Shown: in pieces, positions 1 through 6,874 of the stretch | Layout: the number at the start of each line of letters is the position of its first letter | Position numbering within the stretch: position 1 is the stretch's first letter | NCBI GenBank assembly: GCA_037147055.1 | Contig: JBAWVW010000001.1 | Coordinates: 81,159 to 145,158, forward strand | From: Casp-actino8 sp037147055 | GTDB lineage: Bacteria > Actinomycetota > Acidimicrobiia > Acidimicrobiales > Ilumatobacteraceae | Length of the DNA stretch: 64,000 nt | Reading direction: 5' to 3' | The notes under the pieces: model-generated | What the model saw: only the letters and a program-made list of their open reading frames with translations | Told to the model about the DNA's origin: nothing | Databases searched by the model: none | Program-made: the position numbers and the translations under genes

Positions 1-482
1 CCGCGCATGAGAAACCATCATTTCGAGAATCGCTGCCACATAGACGTTGCCTGATAGCAGTAGATGGTTTCTTTGAGTGGCGCACCGTCGGTATCGAAGA
101 TTCAAAGTCAGGTCCAACTAAGCAACCCGTCTACGTCACTCGACGTGATGGGCAACTTCTTGCACTTGCTGGGCTGTGGGCAACGTGGCGCGATACGAGT
201 GACCCGAATCCGTCACCATGGCTCCACTCCTGTTGCATCTTGACAACGTCTGCTAATGCCACCATGTCTCCAATCCATGATCGCATGCCAGTGATTTTGG
301 AATCGCAGGATTGGTCTACTTGGCTGAATACTGGCACCACTTCCAAGCCCGCAACATCTATGGCAGAGATTGTCAAACTGATGAAACCAGCAGATGCGTC
401 AATTTTAAGCGCTGCCGCCGTTGGCACAGCCGTGAACTCAATACGTAATAACTCGGCTGATCTTTTGCTGCCAGTGATCTAA
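1..482 (+). CDS. SRAP (SOS response-associated peptidase) family protein, C-terminal part
   Basis: The gene is cut by the window start; the reading frame runs from base 3 to the TAA at 480-482. SRAP proteins (YedK/HMCES) cross-link to abasic sites in single-stranded DNA and shield them. The visible part carries RRCLIAVDGFFEW, which matches the family's RRCL..DGFYEW block, then GLW, then TTSAN followed by the HDRMPVIL block with the conserved active-site histidine. The catalytic N-terminal Cys2 lies outside the window and cannot be checked. A short ATG at base 240 is internal and is not a separate gene. It converges with the HIT gene with a one-base gap. The family call is firm; the full length is unknown. 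Confidence 0.88.
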   Translation, partial: AHEKPSFRESLPHRRCLIAVDGFFEWRTVGIEDSKSGPTKQPVYVTRRDGQLLALAGLWATWRDTSDPNPSPWLHSCCILTTSANATMSPIHDRMPVILESQDWSTWLNTGTTSKPATSMAEIVKLMKPADASILSAAAVGTAVNSIRNNSADLLLPVI

Positions 483-483
483 A

Positions 484-903
484 TCAACAGACCTCAGAGC
501 GACCAGCATGTCGCAGGGCCGTGCGAATGGCATCAGCAGCAGCATCCATCGAAATTTGATCAATTGATGTCGCCGCTTGAGCGAAAGATAATTGCGTCAT
601 ACTCTGCGTGGGTATGACATGGATATGCGTGTGTGGTACCTCGTAACCAGCGATGATCACTCCGACCCGTTCACACCCGAATGCCTCTTTCAAGGCCACA
701 CCGATCACTCGGGTGACCTCAAAAAGATGAGCGATCAAACCTGAGTCTGCATCCACCCAATGATCCACCTCTTGAATCGGTACCACAAGACAGTGTCCGT
801 GTGCCATGGGATTAATGGAAAGGAAAACAACGCACTGCTCATCTCTCCAAACAAATGTGCCAGGAATCTGGCCATCAATAATGCGCGTAAAAATTGTTGC
901 CAT
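484..903 (-). CDS. HIT family hydrolase
   Basis: A 139-residue histidine-triad protein. These enzymes hydrolyse or transfer nucleotides from phosphoramidates and dinucleoside polyphosphates in the cytoplasm. The triad H-T-H-I-H is at residues 91-95 and the N-terminal FTRIIDGQIPG motif is typical. The start is set at the ATG of MATIF (903-901), where homologues begin; a longer in-frame start at 945 would add 14 unlike residues. That ATG overlaps the stop of the upstream SDR gene by one base (TAATG), so the two are probably translationally coupled. The physiological substrate cannot be read from the sequence. Confidence 0.88.
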   Translation of the reverse strand: MATIFTRIIDGQIPGTFVWRDEQCVVFLSINPMAHGHCLVVPIQEVDHWVDADSGLIAHLFEVTRVIGVALKEAFGCERVGVIIAGYEVPHTHIHVIPTQSMTQLSFAQAATSIDQISMDAAADAIRTALRHAGRSEVC

Positions 904-1715
904 TACACCCAACCTCCCGAGGCAGGAAACACATCTCCGACACAATAGGAAGACTCTGGACCTGCCAAGAACCTCACTACCTGTGAGAGTTCCTCGGCGG
1001 ATGCCAAACGGCCTATGGGAGTCTGCATACGTATCCCAGCGAGAGCGACATCACCCATTGAGTCCAGCATTGGGGTGTCCACAAAGCCCGGGCAAACAGC
1101 ATTGATTCGTATGCCAAAGGGCGCTACTTCTTGCGCCGTGGATTTAGTAAAAGCAATGATGGCCGCCTTGGCCGCGCAGTAGTGGGGGATTCCAGCAGAG
1201 GGGCGTAAACCCATGATGGATGAAATATTGACGATTGAACCACGACGTTGCGGCGTCATATGCCGAAGAGCGGCCCGAGTGCCATAGAAAGTTCCGTAGA
1301 GATGGATTTTGATCATTCGATCCCATTCCTCATCACTCAGATCGACAGTGAAGTCCGCTGGTGTGAGTTCCTCGTAGCGTCCCTCGATGCGCTTGATCTG
1401 ATTCGCCATGTTGATATCACGTTTATGAATATCGCCGGTGGGTGCAATGCCTGCATTGTTGATCAGCACATCGAGGCGTCCATAGTGCTCTGCGATGCGA
1501 TCGACAGCTGCGTTAAAGGCCGCCGAATCTGTGACATCAAAAATTGCTGCTTCGCCACCTACATCCGAGGCCACCTCACCAGCCGCCGCCTCATTGACAT
1601 CATTAATCACCAGGCGCGCCCCATCGGACGCAAGTCGACGGGCAAAAGCTGCTCCCATCCCCGAACCTCCACCTGTGACTACAACGACCTGGCCATCCAA
1701 AGTTCCTGAGTTCAT
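903..1715 (-). CDS. SDR family NAD(P)-dependent oxidoreductase
   Basis: A 270-residue classical short-chain dehydrogenase. The cofactor motif TGGGSGMG is at about residues 15-22, NNAG at about 86-89, and the catalytic Ser and YxxxK (YCAAK) follow in the second half. The Asp after the second strand (VINDVN) suggests NAD(H) rather than NADP(H), by family rule. A stretch of about 30 residues after the NNAG strand (HKRDINMANQ onward) is longer than in the shortest SDRs. The substrate is unknown. The gene is first in a two-gene unit with the HIT gene, and divergent from the phospholipid synthase at 1751. Confidence 0.88.
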   Translation of the reverse strand: MNSGTLDGQVVVVTGGGSGMGAAFARRLASDGARLVINDVNEAAAGEVASDVGGEAAIFDVTDSAAFNAAVDRIAEHYGRLDVLINNAGIAPTGDIHKRDINMANQIKRIEGRYEELTPADFTVDLSDEEWDRMIKIHLYGTFYGTRAALRHMTPQRRGSIVNISSIMGLRPSAGIPHYCAAKAAIIAFTKSTAQEVAPFGIRINAVCPGFVDTPMLDSMGDVALAGIRMQTPIGRLASAEELSQVVRFLAGPESSYCVGDVFPASGGWV

Positions 1716-1750
1716 AAGACGACACTAGAGCACGCAGTAAGGTGCTGATT

Positions 1751-2383
1751 ATGGTTGAGCAGTCTTCAAGTGACCCCTCTGAACTCATCTCTCCGAGTGC
1801 AGTTGGCTCAGGTCGTCGCGAATGGGGTTTGTGGACATGGCCAAATCTCATTACCTTGATCCGACTCGGATGCCTCCCAATATTTTTGTGGTTATTGCTT
1901 GGACGCGATGATCGTGCCAGCGCCGGCTGGATCCTGCTGGGTCTTGGTGGAACCGATTGGGTCGATGGTTGGGTCGCCCGGAGATTCAATCAAGTCAGCG
2001 AATTCGGGAAAATGTTTGATCCCACGGCGGACCGTCTGTTGTTCATTGTCGGATTGACGGCAATCATGATCGACGGTTCGGCACCACGATGGTTTTGCAT
2101 CTTGGTTCTCATTCGAGAGGTTCTCTTTGGCGGGACAATTGCGATCTTGACGCTTTTTTTCTCTATGGAAAGATTTGACGTCACCTATTTGGGTAAATGG
2201 GCCACATTTCTTTTAATGGGAGTCTTCCCAGCCTTTGTTCTCGGTGAGAGCGGCATTGGCATTCACGTGTTCTTCACCATCTCAGCATGGATTGCTGGAC
2301 CGATTGGTCTCATCCTGAGCTACTACACCGCCATTGTTTATCTTCCGACAATCCGGTCCAGTTTGGCTCGGGGAAGGGCTTAG
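1751..2383 (+). CDS. pgsA: CDP-alcohol phosphatidyltransferase (phosphatidylglycerophosphate synthase-like)
   Basis: An integral membrane enzyme of about 210 residues that joins a CDP-diacylglycerol to a polyol phosphate. The signature D..DG..AR........G...D...D is complete in the stretch starting DWVDGWVARR, and several hydrophobic segments follow. The ATG at 1751 is preceded by AAGG at 1739-1742 with good spacing; a GTG at 1742 in frame would add three residues. It lies just upstream of gcvH-garA, as a pgsA homologue does near the mycobacterial gcvH-garA region. PgsA2-like activity is the likeliest; cardiolipin or phosphatidylinositol-phosphate synthase activity is not excluded. Confidence 0.82.
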   Translation: MVEQSSSDPSELISPSAVGSGRREWGLWTWPNLITLIRLGCLPIFLWLLLGRDDRASAGWILLGLGGTDWVDGWVARRFNQVSEFGKMFDPTADRLLFIVGLTAIMIDGSAPRWFCILVLIREVLFGGTIAILTLFFSMERFDVTYLGKWATFLLMGVFPAFVLGESGIGIHVFFTISAWIAGPIGLILSYYTAIVYLPTIRSSLARGRA

Positions 2384-2446
2384 TCTCAGTCAGGGATCTC
2401 GCGCTTGCTTTCTTACTAGCAAGCTGTTGAGGACTAGATTGATCCC

Positions 2447-2824
2447 ATGAGCAGTTCCGATCTCCTTTTCTCGACTGACCACGAGTGGGTGTTGATCACA
2501 GGATCGATCGCCCGAATAGGCATCACGGATTTCGCGCAAGACGCTCTAGGTGACGTTGTATTCGTCCAACCAGCGACTCTCGGGCAAAAACTTGGTGCAG
2601 GCGATTCCTTCAGCGAAGTGGAGAGCACGAAATCTGTGTCCGACATTTACGCGCCCCTTGGCGGGGTAGTGGTGGCCGTGAACGAGGCCTTGGATGCAGA
2701 TCCAGGCTTAGTGAACTCGGACCCCTACGGCCAAGGTTGGATCTGCGAACTGGAAATTACACCTGACGCAGACACTTCTCATCTCATGACTAGCGACGCC
2801 TATGCAATTTTTGTGGCAGGCTGA
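2447..2824 (+). CDS. gcvH: Glycine cleavage system H protein
   Basis: A 125-residue lipoyl carrier that shuttles the aminomethyl group between GcvP, GcvT and the lipoamide dehydrogenase in glycine cleavage. The lipoylation motif ESTKSVSD places the modified lysine at residue 62, and the family start (FSTDHEW) and GDVVFVQ block are clear. It starts the run gcvH-FHA-MerR-DUF151. Its TGA overlaps the next ATG (ATGA at 2824), so the FHA gene is translationally coupled to it. No riboswitch is visible upstream of it, unlike gcvP in this window. Confidence 0.95.
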   Translation: MSSSDLLFSTDHEWVLITGSIARIGITDFAQDALGDVVFVQPATLGQKLGAGDSFSEVESTKSVSDIYAPLGGVVVAVNEALDADPGLVNSDPYGQGWICELEITPDADTSHLMTSDAYAIFVAG

Positions 2825-3309
2825 TGAACATGTCGGTCTTTTGTCAGAAATGTGGACATCGCAATATTGGTGATGCTTTCTTTTGCAGTTCCTGTGGCGG
2901 GGCACTCGAAGTGGACGGCGACAAGACTGTGGTCATCGCCAAAGTTGACTCCCTACAAGACGCACTCGGACCTCAAGATAATGCTTCAGTCGACCTTCAG
3001 AGTTTGCCGCAACACTTCGGCACCCTGATGGTGCGCTCGGGACCTCAAGCGGGTCAGCGTTTTGTTTTGGACGCTTCATTAACCAAACTTGGGCGACACC
3101 CTGATAGCGAAATTTCTCTTGATGATATTTCGGTCTCGCGCCGCCATGCTGAGATTGAACGCCAACCATCTGAATACGTACTTCGCGATGTTGGGTCAAT
3201 GAACGGAACTTACGTCAACCAGAAACGGGTTGACGCCGTCGTTTTACAACAAGGTGATGAGATTCTTGTTGGTCGTTTTCGCCTGATTTTCCTTGGACCT
3301 GTTGAATAG
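2824..3309 (+). CDS. garA: GarA/OdhI-like FHA protein with N-terminal zinc ribbon
   Basis: A 161-residue protein in two parts. Residues 7-24 form a CxxC...CxxC zinc ribbon. A linker with DKTVVI (Thr35) follows, then an FHA domain (about 70-155) with the LGRHPDSEI, S.SRRHAE and NGTYVN phosphothreonine-binding motifs. GarA/OdhI proteins bind and inhibit 2-oxoglutarate dehydrogenase and affect glutamate enzymes until phosphorylated at an N-terminal Thr. Gene order (gcvH-garA-ftsR-DUF151-merR) matches mycobacteria. The zinc ribbon is not part of classical GarA, and the phospho-site differs from ETTSVF. The GarA role is therefore inferred from order and FHA similarity. Translation is coupled to gcvH. 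Confidence 0.78.
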   Translation: MNMSVFCQKCGHRNIGDAFFCSSCGGALEVDGDKTVVIAKVDSLQDALGPQDNASVDLQSLPQHFGTLMVRSGPQAGQRFVLDASLTKLGRHPDSEISLDDISVSRRHAEIERQPSEYVLRDVGSMNGTYVNQKRVDAVVLQQGDEILVGRFRLIFLGPVE

Positions 3310-3311
3310 TC

Positions 3312-4202
3312 GTGGCGACCCATCCCGTCAATGAGAGCGCATACCTTTCAATAGGTGAAGTACTCGGTTTGTTATTGGAAGATTTTCCCGATGTATCTAT
3401 TTCCAAGATTCGCTTTCTCGAGAGCCAGGGTTTGATTGTCCCTGAAAGAACAGCGTCTGGTTATCGAAAATTTTATGAAGAAGATGTTGAACGTTTGCGC
3501 TTTATCTTGGGTGAACAAAAAGATCACTTTCTGCCCTTGCGTATCATTAAAGATCGTCTTGACACTCCGCCTGCTGGCAGTGCCCGACCTAACAAAAACG
3601 AGCGACCGCAACCACGCGGACTCAAGAACGTCGCCAATGCGCAAGAGGTTGATCAGCAAGATGCACCTGTTGACTCCGGAGATGCGAGTAACCATGATGT
3701 AGCCAAGCACCCTGCCGCACGAGTGGCCAAAGTGACCCCGCAACAAACGGCGCGCAAGTCGGCACGACCAGCACTGCCCGATCCATCTGACGCAGTAGGT
3801 CGTCCGGCAACATACACACGGGCCGAATTACTGCAGTTATCCGATCTTCAAGAAGTAGTGCTCGCAGAACTGGAATCCTTCAACATGGTGACGGCACATA
3901 ACGCAGGTTCTCAGGCTTTATACGACGAACATGACTTGGCGATTGCTGAAGTTGCCCGAGCGTTTACAGGGGTGGGCGTCGATGTTCGACACCTCAAGGC
4001 GTGGAAAACCGCTGCTGAGCGAGAAGCTGGTCTCTTTGAACAGCGCGTCTTGCCGCTTCTTCGTCGTCGTTCCCCGGAATCTCGTCAGGAATCGAACGAG
4101 TTGCTTGATGACCTTATCGATTTAGGTGCTCGACTTCGGGCAATTTTGGTTGCTCGCGCTGTTGGTACGCTTCGAGATACACGCTCAGGAGACCAGCGAT
4201 GA
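3312..4202 (+). CDS. ftsR: MerR family regulator, FtsR-like
   Basis: A 296-residue DNA-binding protein. Its N-terminal winged helix (about residues 10-75) has SIGEVL, then ISKIRFLESQGL and SGYRKFYEEDVERL, the MerR signature. A low-complexity linker with many Ala/Pro/Lys (about 90-155) and a C-terminal helical domain follow. FtsR in corynebacteria and Rv1828 in mycobacteria occupy the same place after garA; FtsR activates ftsZ. The start is GTG two bases after the FHA stop. The gene overlaps the DUF151 gene by four bases (ATGA). Target promoters are not known here. Confidence 0.8.
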   Translation: MATHPVNESAYLSIGEVLGLLLEDFPDVSISKIRFLESQGLIVPERTASGYRKFYEEDVERLRFILGEQKDHFLPLRIIKDRLDTPPAGSARPNKNERPQPRGLKNVANAQEVDQQDAPVDSGDASNHDVAKHPAARVAKVTPQQTARKSARPALPDPSDAVGRPATYTRAELLQLSDLQEVVLAELESFNMVTAHNAGSQALYDEHDLAIAEVARAFTGVGVDVRHLKAWKTAAEREAGLFEQRVLPLLRRRSPESRQESNELLDDLIDLGARLRAILVARAVGTLRDTRSGDQR

Positions 4203-4750
4203 CCCCCATGGAATTAATCGGAGTTCGTCTTGATGTAGCGGGGAATATTCCCGTGCTCTTTCTGCGCGAGCGTGAAGGACTCAGACGGCTGCTGCCGATT
4301 TACATCGGCACTCCCGAAGCCAGCAGTATTCAGTGGGCAAGCGAAGGCAAAGAGTCGCCTCGTCCATTAACCCACGACCTGATCGTCAACATGCTCGGGG
4401 CCTTAGGAGCAGTACTTGAGCGAGTAGTGATTACTGAAGTCAACGAAGGTACTTTTTATGCGGAACTACACCTTCAGTCGCGTACCGGCACCGTCGTCGT
4501 CTCCAGTAGACCTTCTGATGCCATCGCTCTCGCTGTTCGCTCTGGTTGCGCAATTTATTGCCAATCAGAGGTACTTGATGTGGCTGGAAAGATCGTTGCT
4601 ACCGATGACCCCATTGATGAAGACTCCGACCCCGATGACCTCGAGGCCAGCCTTCAAGGCGATATAGCCTCCAGTGCCTCAACTGACGACCTCGTGGATG
4701 AGTTTCGGGATTTCATTGAGAGCATCAACCCTGAGGATTTTCAACCCTAA
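4199..4750 (+). CDS. Bifunctional nuclease family protein (DUF151)
   Basis: A 183-residue protein of the DUF151 family, some members of which show RNase and DNase activity. The family core is seen as ELIGVRLDV, LPIYIG, the A..I block, H-D-L near residue 61, and SSRPSDAIALA. The C-terminal 45 residues are rich in Asp/Glu, an actinobacterial extension. It is coupled by ATGA overlap to the MerR gene upstream and keeps the position held by Rv1829 in mycobacteria. The physiological substrate in actinobacteria is unclear. Confidence 0.88.
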   Translation: MTPMELIGVRLDVAGNIPVLFLREREGLRRLLPIYIGTPEASSIQWASEGKESPRPLTHDLIVNMLGALGAVLERVVITEVNEGTFYAELHLQSRTGTVVVSSRPSDAIALAVRSGCAIYCQSEVLDVAGKIVATDDPIDEDSDPDDLEASLQGDIASSASTDDLVDEFRDFIESINPEDFQP

Positions 4751-4771
4751 GCAGGATTGCCTCGGTAAACG

Positions 4772-4800
4772 TTGACGCCCGTCAAGTTCCGCCGTACCCT
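4772..4800 (+). promoter_or_regulatory. Candidate sigma-70-type promoter with overlapping inverted repeat
   Basis: TTGACG (4772-4777), a 17-base spacer and TACCCT (4795-4800) fit an actinobacterial housekeeping promoter (TTGACN-17-TANNNT). The -35 box is one arm of the inverted repeat TTGACG-CC-CGTCAA (4772-4785), a possible operator. It lies in the 113-base gap before the second MerR gene and would give that gene and gcvT their own transcript. Predicted by eye only. Confidence 0.5.
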
Positions 4801-4863
4801 AACCCTAGAAGAAAAGCACCAGCGATAATTTCGTAATTTTCCCAAACCCACTATTGGAGCAAG

Positions 4864-5328
4864 ATGATCACCAGAGTCTCAACCTTTAGTGGAACTCAAG
4901 CCTCCAAAATCGTGGGCATCACCTACCGCCAAATTGATTATTGGGCTCGCACAGGACTCGTTCGCCCATCAATTACAGACGCAACAGGCAGTGGAAGTCG
5001 TCGTCATTACAGTTATCGCAATCTTCTTGAATTGCGCATCGTGAAAAATCTTCTCGATGCTGGAATCAAACTCGAATCAGTCAGGGAGGTATTCAACTAC
5101 CTCGCGCAAAATACTCAGACTGATATCACCTCGGCGCATCTGGTGATTAGCGGTTCATCAGTTCTCCTCTGTGAAGGTGATGAATTAGTCGACGTTGTGC
5201 GCCGTGGACAGGGAGTGCTCAATCTCCTTCCTCTGGCACAAGTAAAAAATGAAGTCGATGGGCAACTCGTCGCGCTCTATCCAGAACTCGCGCAACCGTC
5301 TGATATTCGCATTCGTAAAATTGGTTAA
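4864..5328 (+). CDS. MerR family transcriptional regulator (Rv1830-like)
   Basis: A 154-residue regulator with an N-terminal MerR DNA-binding domain (about 12-80): ASKIVGITYRQIDYWARTGL, the SRRHYSYR wing and a LRIVKNLLDAGIKLESVR helix. The C-terminal part holds a compact sensor-like segment (LVISGSSVLLCEGDELVDVV) and a helix. The same family lies at this point in mycobacteria. GGAG at 4855 supports the ATG at 4864. It has its own candidate promoter and is followed two bases later by gcvT, so it may regulate glycine cleavage or itself; no ligand is evident. Confidence 0.82.
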   Translation: MITRVSTFSGTQASKIVGITYRQIDYWARTGLVRPSITDATGSGSRRHYSYRNLLELRIVKNLLDAGIKLESVREVFNYLAQNTQTDITSAHLVISGSSVLLCEGDELVDVVRRGQGVLNLLPLAQVKNEVDGQLVALYPELAQPSDIRIRKIG

Positions 5329-5330
5329 CC

Positions 5331-6377
5331 GTGAGATACTCACCCCTTGATGCAGAGCATCGAGAACTTGGAGCGCGATTAACGCCTTTCGGTGGCTGGG
5401 ACATGCCATTGCACTACCCACAGGGGACACTTGCGGAACATCTTGCGTGTCGAACAGACTCAGTTGTCTTTGATGTCTCTCACTTGGGAACCGTACGCGT
5501 GGAAAGTCCGCAAGCATTTTCTCAATTGCAGTTTGCTTTTACCAATGACCTCAAAAAGATCACTCCAGGCCGAGCGCAATACACCCATCTCCTCGACACA
5601 CATGATGCATCTGTGCTTGACGACATCATTGTTTGGTGGGTGAGTGAAGGTGTCTTTGATGTGATGCCAAATGCGTCCAACACTGATCAAGTGATAGCAG
5701 CGATTGGAGGTCAGGACATCACCTCATCACGCGCTGTCTTGGCGATACAAGGCCCCGCAGCATTGGAAAAAATCTCAACATTTTTCCCAGAGGCTTCCAA
5801 GGTCGGTAAGTTCAAGGTCGCAAAATGTCAGTGGAATCGCATTGAGTGCACCGTGGCAGGCACTGGGTATACCGGCGAGCAGGGGATTGAAATTGCGATT
5901 CCAACTGCCCATGCTTCGGCCCTATGGGCAGCGATTCTTCAATCGGGCATACAGCCCGCTGGCCTCGGCGCACGCGACACACTGCGCCTTGAGGCTGGAT
6001 TGGCGTTGCATGGCCACGAACTGGGAAAGAGCATCACTTCCTTGCAGGCCAATCTTGAATGGGTGGTCTCGTGGACTAAGGGAGACTTCCGCGGGCGATC
6101 TGCCTTGGCCGCTGAAAAGGATCGGGGCGTTTCGCGGATCTTGCGCGGTATCGCAACGCAAGGACGCAGACCGCCTCGAGCAGAGTGCGCTGTACTGATG
6201 AACGATGAGATTATCGGGTCGGTGACAAGTGGAAACTACTCCCCGATACTTGAGCATGGGATCGCTTTAGCATTTGTACACCCGCACACTGAGGTAGGGG
6301 ACATCGTCACGATTGATGTGCGCGGCACGCCACTCAGTGGCCAGATTGTCAACCTGCCATTTATTCAGAAAAAATGA
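5331..6377 (+). CDS. gcvT: Glycine cleavage system T protein (aminomethyltransferase)
   Basis: A 348-residue folate-dependent enzyme. It releases ammonia from the aminomethyl-lipoyl H protein and passes the methylene group to tetrahydrofolate. It begins SPLDAEHRELGARLTPFGGW, and has VFDVSHLGT, the TGYTGEQGIEIA block and GARDTLRLEAGLALHGHEL, all typical. The C-terminal beta-barrel domain is present. The start is GTG two bases after the MerR stop, with no clear Shine-Dalgarno, so it is probably coupled. The length is on the short side of normal (about 360). Unlike gcvP it is not preceded by a riboswitch. Confidence 0.93.
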   Translation: MRYSPLDAEHRELGARLTPFGGWDMPLHYPQGTLAEHLACRTDSVVFDVSHLGTVRVESPQAFSQLQFAFTNDLKKITPGRAQYTHLLDTHDASVLDDIIVWWVSEGVFDVMPNASNTDQVIAAIGGQDITSSRAVLAIQGPAALEKISTFFPEASKVGKFKVAKCQWNRIECTVAGTGYTGEQGIEIAIPTAHASALWAAILQSGIQPAGLGARDTLRLEAGLALHGHELGKSITSLQANLEWVVSWTKGDFRGRSALAAEKDRGVSRILRGIATQGRRPPRAECAVLMNDEIIGSVTSGNYSPILEHGIALAFVHPHTEVGDIVTIDVRGTPLSGQIVNLPFIQKK

Positions 6378-6379
6378 CT

Positions 6380-6829
6380 TCAGTTTCCTGAAGGCTTGAT
6401 CCCAAACATCGCACCTGCAGTTTCCGCAAACTGTGTGAGCGGAGCTAACCGAGTGGCTAAGTCGCCCAATGTGCCAATGGCCTGAGATACCTCTGCGGGC
6501 AAACTGCTGACCTGCGTCAAAACCCCATCTGCTTTTTTGATTGTCGATTTAGCTTGCTTGGCAGAAGCTTGGACCAAGGGAACGATCTCTTTGATCGGCC
6601 CTTCAATGTCATCAAGAATCGCATTAACTCGCCGAGCAACCTTATTCAATTCGGTGATCGTGTCATTAAAAGTCAACACCGATTTTTTAATCTCACCAGA
6701 CAATTGCATTGCACCTTCAAGAGCACGCCCCATGGCCATCATCGGATTGGCGCCACCCAACATCCCAAGAAAATCGGCAACCCCAGGATTGGACTTAGTC
6801 TGGTTTGATTCATTTTGTTCATTGGTCAC
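6380..6829 (-). CDS. Conserved-looking helical protein of unknown function
   Basis: A 149-residue protein that I do not recognise. After a polar N-terminus (about 1-15) come a short Gly/Met-rich stretch (FLGMLGGANPMMAMG) and long amphipathic helices with heptad-like hydrophobics (about 35-125), then a hydrophobic C-terminal segment. No catalytic motif, signal peptide or definite transmembrane span is seen. The pattern recalls phasin-like or membrane-surface coat proteins, which is only an analogy. It sits convergent to gcvT (two bases apart) and downstream of gcvP on the same strand, 45 bases away, so it may be cotranscribed with gcvP. Confidence 0.6.
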   Translation of the reverse strand: MTNEQNESNQTKSNPGVADFLGMLGGANPMMAMGRALEGAMQLSGEIKKSVLTFNDTITELNKVARRVNAILDDIEGPIKEIVPLVQASAKQAKSTIKKADGVLTQVSSLPAEVSQAIGTLGDLATRLAPLTQFAETAGAMFGIKPSGN

Positions 6830-6874
6830 GGGCCCAAACTACCGATTCCACAACCTTTTTCGACTTGGATTCAG

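Noticed and set aside
240..482. Short plus-strand frame beginning at ATG 240 as an independent 80-residue gene
   Set aside because: The same frame is open from base 3 and carries the upstream SRAP motif RRCLIAVDGFFEW; this is the C-terminus of a longer gene.
2403..2424. Hairpin GCTTGCT/AGCAAGC after the phospholipid synthase as a terminator
   Set aside because: The stem is only 7 base pairs and no T-run follows on either strand.
4796..4806. CCCTAACCCTA resembling a telomere repeat
   Set aside because: Only about two copies; part of the -10 region of a bacterial promoter.
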